Shown here piece after piece: positions 61,675 through 64,000 of a stretch of 64,000 bases of DNA. The notes under the pieces are model-generated. The model worked only from the letters and a program-made list of their open reading frames with translations, searched no databases and had not been told where the DNA came from. The first letter of the stretch is position 1. The number at the start of each line of letters is the position of its first letter. This stretch comes from SM1-50 sp964467345 (GTDB lineage Archaea > Thermoplasmatota > E2 > DHVEG-1). The position numbers and the translations under genes were made by a program. The stretch is taken from contig CAYXPY010000006.1 of NCBI GenBank assembly GCA_964467345.1, forward strand, positions 12,842-76,841, written 5' to 3'.

Positions 61675-62781
61675 AGTAAATGGTCTACGGTTGGGGTCAT
61701 ACTCTTGTTTGTTGGAATAGCATATGCACCAGCAATGGCACAGTTCACAGAGAAACAATCGATATCACGAGGAACCTGGTTATATGTCGGTGGGAGTGGA
61801 CCAGGGAATTATTCAACAATCCAAAGTGCCATTAACCATGCGAATGACAGCGACACTGTCTACGTGTTTCCAGGGCTCTACACTGAGAATGTCGTTGCCA
61901 ACAAATCCATTATTTTAATGGGAGCAGACAAAAACACAACAATCATCGATGCGAACAATACAGGATCATGTATCAGTCTCATATCACGAGATGTCCGCGT
62001 AAGTGGTTTTACAGTCCAACATAGCGGTGATACTGAAAACGCTAGATTTCATGACTCTGGCATTCTTTCACCCTTCGGGAGTAATGATTTTAATCACGTG
62101 ATATCTGACAATATCATTAAGGAGAACCACGATGGTATCTATTACTGGGGTGCACAGAATATCACTATCTCGTATAACATTATTAAGGACAACCGCCGCA
62201 ACGGCATTGATTTACATGTTGGAGCAGATTACTGCACAATTAACCACAACCGCTTTACAAACAACGCGGCTGAAGGAATCCATATCGATGGCGAGTCTTC
62301 TACGTTCAACAGAGTAATCGCGAACTATCTTGATTACAACACAGAAAAAGGAATAGTCATGTATGGATATATCTGCTATATCGCAATGAATCATGTTTCT
62401 CACTCAAAAAATGGTGTCATGGTAACAGGATATTACTCCCGTGTCCTGAACAATACCCTTGTACATAACAATCTAGCCCTATCCATGACCAAATCATTAC
62501 AAGCTGTAGTCGAAGCCAATTCCTTTGAAAACAATACGATGCACGCCACCTTTTTCCACTATCTTTTGCATCGGTTCATGCTTCCTTTTATCGTTTGGCC
62601 ACAGATCACGAAATGGCATGCGAATTACTGGGGTAAATCCCTCTCAGGATCGAAAGTTATCTTAGGAAGGATGTTATTGAGCCAAATTCCAGCCTTTCCA
62701 GGAATCCCGTGGTGTAATTTTGATTTCGCACCAGCCACAGATCCCTATCCAGATCAAAGTATCTTAGGAGGGTTACCATGA
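61654..62781 (+). CDS. Secreted NosD-like parallel beta-helix protein
   Basis: 375 residues. Signal peptide 1-34 (ends YAPAMAQ). Right-handed beta-helix: TWLYVGGSGPGNYSTIQSAINHANDSDTVYVFPGLYTENVVANKSIILMGADKNTTIIDA, then successive rungs (HDSGILSPFG, DNIIKENHDGIYYWG, GADYCTINHNRFTNNAAEGIHIDG, GVMVTGYYSRVLNNTL). Homologous to the protein at 9874, but without a C-terminal anchor; it ends in the linker PATDPYPDQSILGGLP. Probably extracellular and carbohydrate-related. Overlaps the next gene by 4 bp. Confidence 0.86.
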   Translation: MDKKPLISKWSTVGVILLFVGIAYAPAMAQFTEKQSISRGTWLYVGGSGPGNYSTIQSAINHANDSDTVYVFPGLYTENVVANKSIILMGADKNTTIIDANNTGSCISLISRDVRVSGFTVQHSGDTENARFHDSGILSPFGSNDFNHVISDNIIKENHDGIYYWGAQNITISYNIIKDNRRNGIDLHVGADYCTINHNRFTNNAAEGIHIDGESSTFNRVIANYLDYNTEKGIVMYGYICYIAMNHVSHSKNGVMVTGYYSRVLNNTLVHNNLALSMTKSLQAVVEANSFENNTMHATFFHYLLHRFMLPFIVWPQITKWHANYWGKSLSGSKVILGRMLLSQIPAFPGIPWCNFDFAPATDPYPDQSILGGLP

Positions 62782-63689
62782 AAAAAATCATCCTTGGTTT
62801 CTCCCTCGCTGTACTTTTGTTTTTAGCGGCGGTCAATCCAGCGATTTCAGCACAAAAGAATACTCAGCAGGTCATCATTGAACTCTCAGGTAACGAAGAA
62901 ACAAATCAACATCAACATATTCTTTCCTTATCAGCATTGGATGCTAATACAGTTCGAGGCATCCTTGATCAGATTGACGAGAAACTGGAAAAAGCATCTA
63001 CTGACGATGAAAAATACCAAATCTTTCTTTCCACTGTAACCGCGTTATATCCGTACGGTGTCTTCGGAAATCTTACTCTGCCACAGGCAAAAAAACTAGT
63101 CACGTACTGGTATCGTCCAAGAATATACTCCTCAACGGGAACTTTATCGGAGAACAGGAATGCCTTCTGTCTTGTCTCTGGACACACAGATCTTACTTTA
63201 ACTAGTCATCGAATCTATTCATGGATGCAGATTGCTGGTGCTGCTATGTTGATGCTCGGTATCATCATTGGCATATCTTTACCATATGTACCTACGCCAG
63301 GCCCTCTCCGAATACTCATCGGGTTATTGCTCATGGGCGGAGGGATATCGACTTACATTCTCGGCAACACACTCAGCTACCGTACGGATGTCATGCCAAT
63401 AGCTATTGGAAATATCTTTGGGATTGGATATTCGTTCGGTGGTGGCTCTCCAGAATATGCACAGGGTTATATACATACGGTAGGACTTCTTGGTGATAAA
63501 AACTGGACTGGACAAATCCTCGGAGATCTTCCAGGGATATTCCCGTACGAGTTGGTCGTGAACCTCTATCAAGGGATTTGGGGATTTACAGGAATCAAGA
63601 TCTGGATGAACGAGGATGGTTCTGAGAAATCGTATCTCGGATCAGCCCTGCTTGTGGGTATCCAAGAGGTAAATACCTCCTCATTGTAA
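62778..63689 (+). CDS. Secreted/membrane protein of unknown function
   Basis: 303 residues. Signal peptide 1-25 (ends NPAISAQ), a helical segment (LSLSALDANTVRGILDQIDEKLEKAST), then two membrane segments at about 155-178 and 182-205 (QIAGAAMLMLGIIIGISLPYVP, GPLRILIGLLLMGGGISTYILG). The Gly-rich final part (NIFGIGYSFGGGSPEYAQG) may form a beta structure. The ATG overlaps the preceding gene, so it is translationally coupled to the NosD-like gene. Family not recognised. Confidence 0.75.
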   Translation: MKKIILGFSLAVLLFLAAVNPAISAQKNTQQVIIELSGNEETNQHQHILSLSALDANTVRGILDQIDEKLEKASTDDEKYQIFLSTVTALYPYGVFGNLTLPQAKKLVTYWYRPRIYSSTGTLSENRNAFCLVSGHTDLTLTSHRIYSWMQIAGAAMLMLGIIIGISLPYVPTPGPLRILIGLLLMGGGISTYILGNTLSYRTDVMPIAIGNIFGIGYSFGGGSPEYAQGYIHTVGLLGDKNWTGQILGDLPGIFPYELVVNLYQGIWGFTGIKIWMNEDGSEKSYLGSALLVGIQEVNTSSL

Positions 63690-63691
63690 AA

Positions 63692-63852
63692 CTGAAAACA
63701 CAGGATGTAGGGGGTCTGGAATCTGATTGGGGGCAGTGACTGTCATCATGCCATTTTCCTATGAACCACAGTTCCCGTTCATCCATTGGTTGTTGGAACG
63801 ATTCCCGAATGCATTCCCAATTCTCCGTTTTCTCCTGGAATACAATCATTGA
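63692..63852 (+). pseudogene. Remnant of a PKD-domain protein C-terminus with frameshift
   Basis: The forward frames encode LKTQDVGGLESDWG, then, after a one-base shift in a G-run (GATTGGGGGCAG), AVTVIMP followed by a tail of 31 residues (FSYEPQFPFIHWLLERFPNA, then FPILRFLLEYNH) and TGA. This mirrors VKAKDVYDAESNWSEPLSVTMP plus tail of the deiminase at 3800 and the protease at 1260. The upstream part of the gene is gone; a stop lies in the shifted frame. It lies directly behind the 62778 gene. Confidence 0.65.
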
Positions 63853-63902
63853 CAATCTTTATCGTACTAGTAATCTGGGGTTCAAATCCCTTCCCCTGCA
63901 TA
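63850..63902 (+). repeat. Decayed tRNA 3' half, copy 3
   Basis: Matches 24510-24560 over about 50 nt (CAATCTTTATCGTACT identical) and 23504-23529 exactly over GGGGTTCAAATCCCTTCCCC plus TGCATA. The T-arm (CTGGGGTTCAAATCCC) and 3' acceptor strand are recognisable; no 5' half is present. It overlaps the last bases of the PKD-tail remnant. Confidence 0.65.
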
Positions 63903-63921
63903 ATTTTTCCCTTCTGACAAA

Positions 63922-63932
63922 GATTTATATAA
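63922..63932 (+). promoter_or_regulatory. TATA box of the next NosD-like gene
   Basis: GATTTATATAA lies about 48 bp before ATG 63971, the same spacing as in the copy at 61606-61654 (CTTTTTATAG). Confidence 0.6.
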
Positions 63933-63970
63933 CGAAGGATTGTTTATTTTTCTATAGGGGCAGGAAAGAT

Positions 63971-64000
63971 ATGGATAAGAAACCTCTGATAGTGGTAAGT
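63971..64000 (+). CDS. NosD-like paralogue, only the first ten codons in window
   Basis: ATG GAT AAG AAA CCT CTG ATA... gives MDKKPLIVVS, the same start as the protein at 61654 (MDKKPLISKW). Leader GGGGCAGGAAAGAT is also shared (14 identical bases). The gene runs off the window, so only its probable identity is inferred. Confidence 0.55.
   Translation, partial: MDKKPLIVVS

Noticed and set aside
63724..63738. TGA in the PKD-tail remnant as selenocysteine
   Set aside because: No SECIS-like context, and the homologous tails have no Cys; a G-run frameshift explains the reading better.
24510..63902. A 39-kb integrated element bounded by the tRNA-like repeats
   Set aside because: No integrase, replication or capsid gene inside, and the content (carotenoid, RPA-like, methionine synthesis) looks chromosomal. 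Kept only as a repeat observation.
1..64000. CRISPR arrays, rRNA genes, insertion sequences
   Set aside because: No regularly spaced repeats, rRNA-like segments, transposase ORFs or terminal inverted repeats were seen on either strand.

Overview
The window comes from an archaeal chromosome. Evidence: a FEN1/XPG nuclease and an archaeal replication factor C large subunit, both ending in PCNA-binding peptides; an RPA-type OB-fold protein; MtrA and MtrH homologues; tRNAs without an encoded CCA; and TATA boxes of the form TTTATATA/TATATAG about 45-50 bp upstream of many starts. The many secreted proteins (two C25 gingipain-like proteases, a peptidylarginine deiminase, PKD-type domains, NosD-like beta-helix proteins) and a heliorhodopsin very like the Thermoplasmatales SG8-52-1 protein in its key residues point to an uncultured sediment lineage of Candidatus Thermoplasmatota (MBG-D/Thermoprofundales-like). 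The lineage is an inference; the archaeal assignment is firm. There is no rRNA, CRISPR array, transposase or integrase.

Layout. 0-10 kb: 3' part of fen1, then a secreted gingipain-like protease and a secreted Porphyromonas-type peptidylarginine deiminase sharing a C-terminal PKD domain and hydrophobic tail, a DUF4314 protein, tRNA-Gly(CCC), a very large surface protein, a DsrE protein and a beta-helix protein. 10.8-17 kb: a compact minus-strand operon with ArsS-type radical SAM protein, two arsenosugar-associated glycosyltransferases, a TVP38 membrane protein, a CCG-domain Fe-S protein and an aminoacyl-histidine dipeptidase. 17-23.3 kb: housekeeping (LsrF/FbaB-like aldolase, LemA-HtpX, flavodoxin, RfcL). 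23.4-28 kb: tRNA-Ser(GCT) followed by several decayed tRNA 3' ends and a more AT-rich accessory stretch (SplB-like radical SAM, two flavodoxins, small membrane proteins). 28-37.7 kb: redox and secreted proteins.

37.9-52.6 kb is a light and photo-damage region: crtZ, ubiA-family prenyltransferase, then a tight operon of lycopene cyclase, crtI, crtB, a TudS-DUF1722 fusion (RudS type, removal of 4-thiouridine from tRNA), UV-damage endonuclease and an FMN-binding protein; then a heliorhodopsin with an N-terminal zinc ribbon, a CDF metal transporter and a PAS histidine kinase. 52.8-64 kb: a second gingipain-like protease, a HemK-like methyltransferase, a four-gene mtrA-mtrH-core metE-DUF4346 operon that reads as a corrinoid-dependent methionine synthase, an RPA-like protein, a previously unlisted 49-residue basic ORF, a CocE-like lipoprotein hydrolase, and a duplicated NosD-like unit ending in a broken PKD-tail fragment, a tRNA-like fragment and the start of the next NosD copy.

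The most notable systems are the gingipain-deiminase pair (all PPAD catalytic and carboxylate-binding positions kept), the zinc-ribbon heliorhodopsin in its photoprotection neighbourhood, and the MtrA/MtrH/core-MetE operon.
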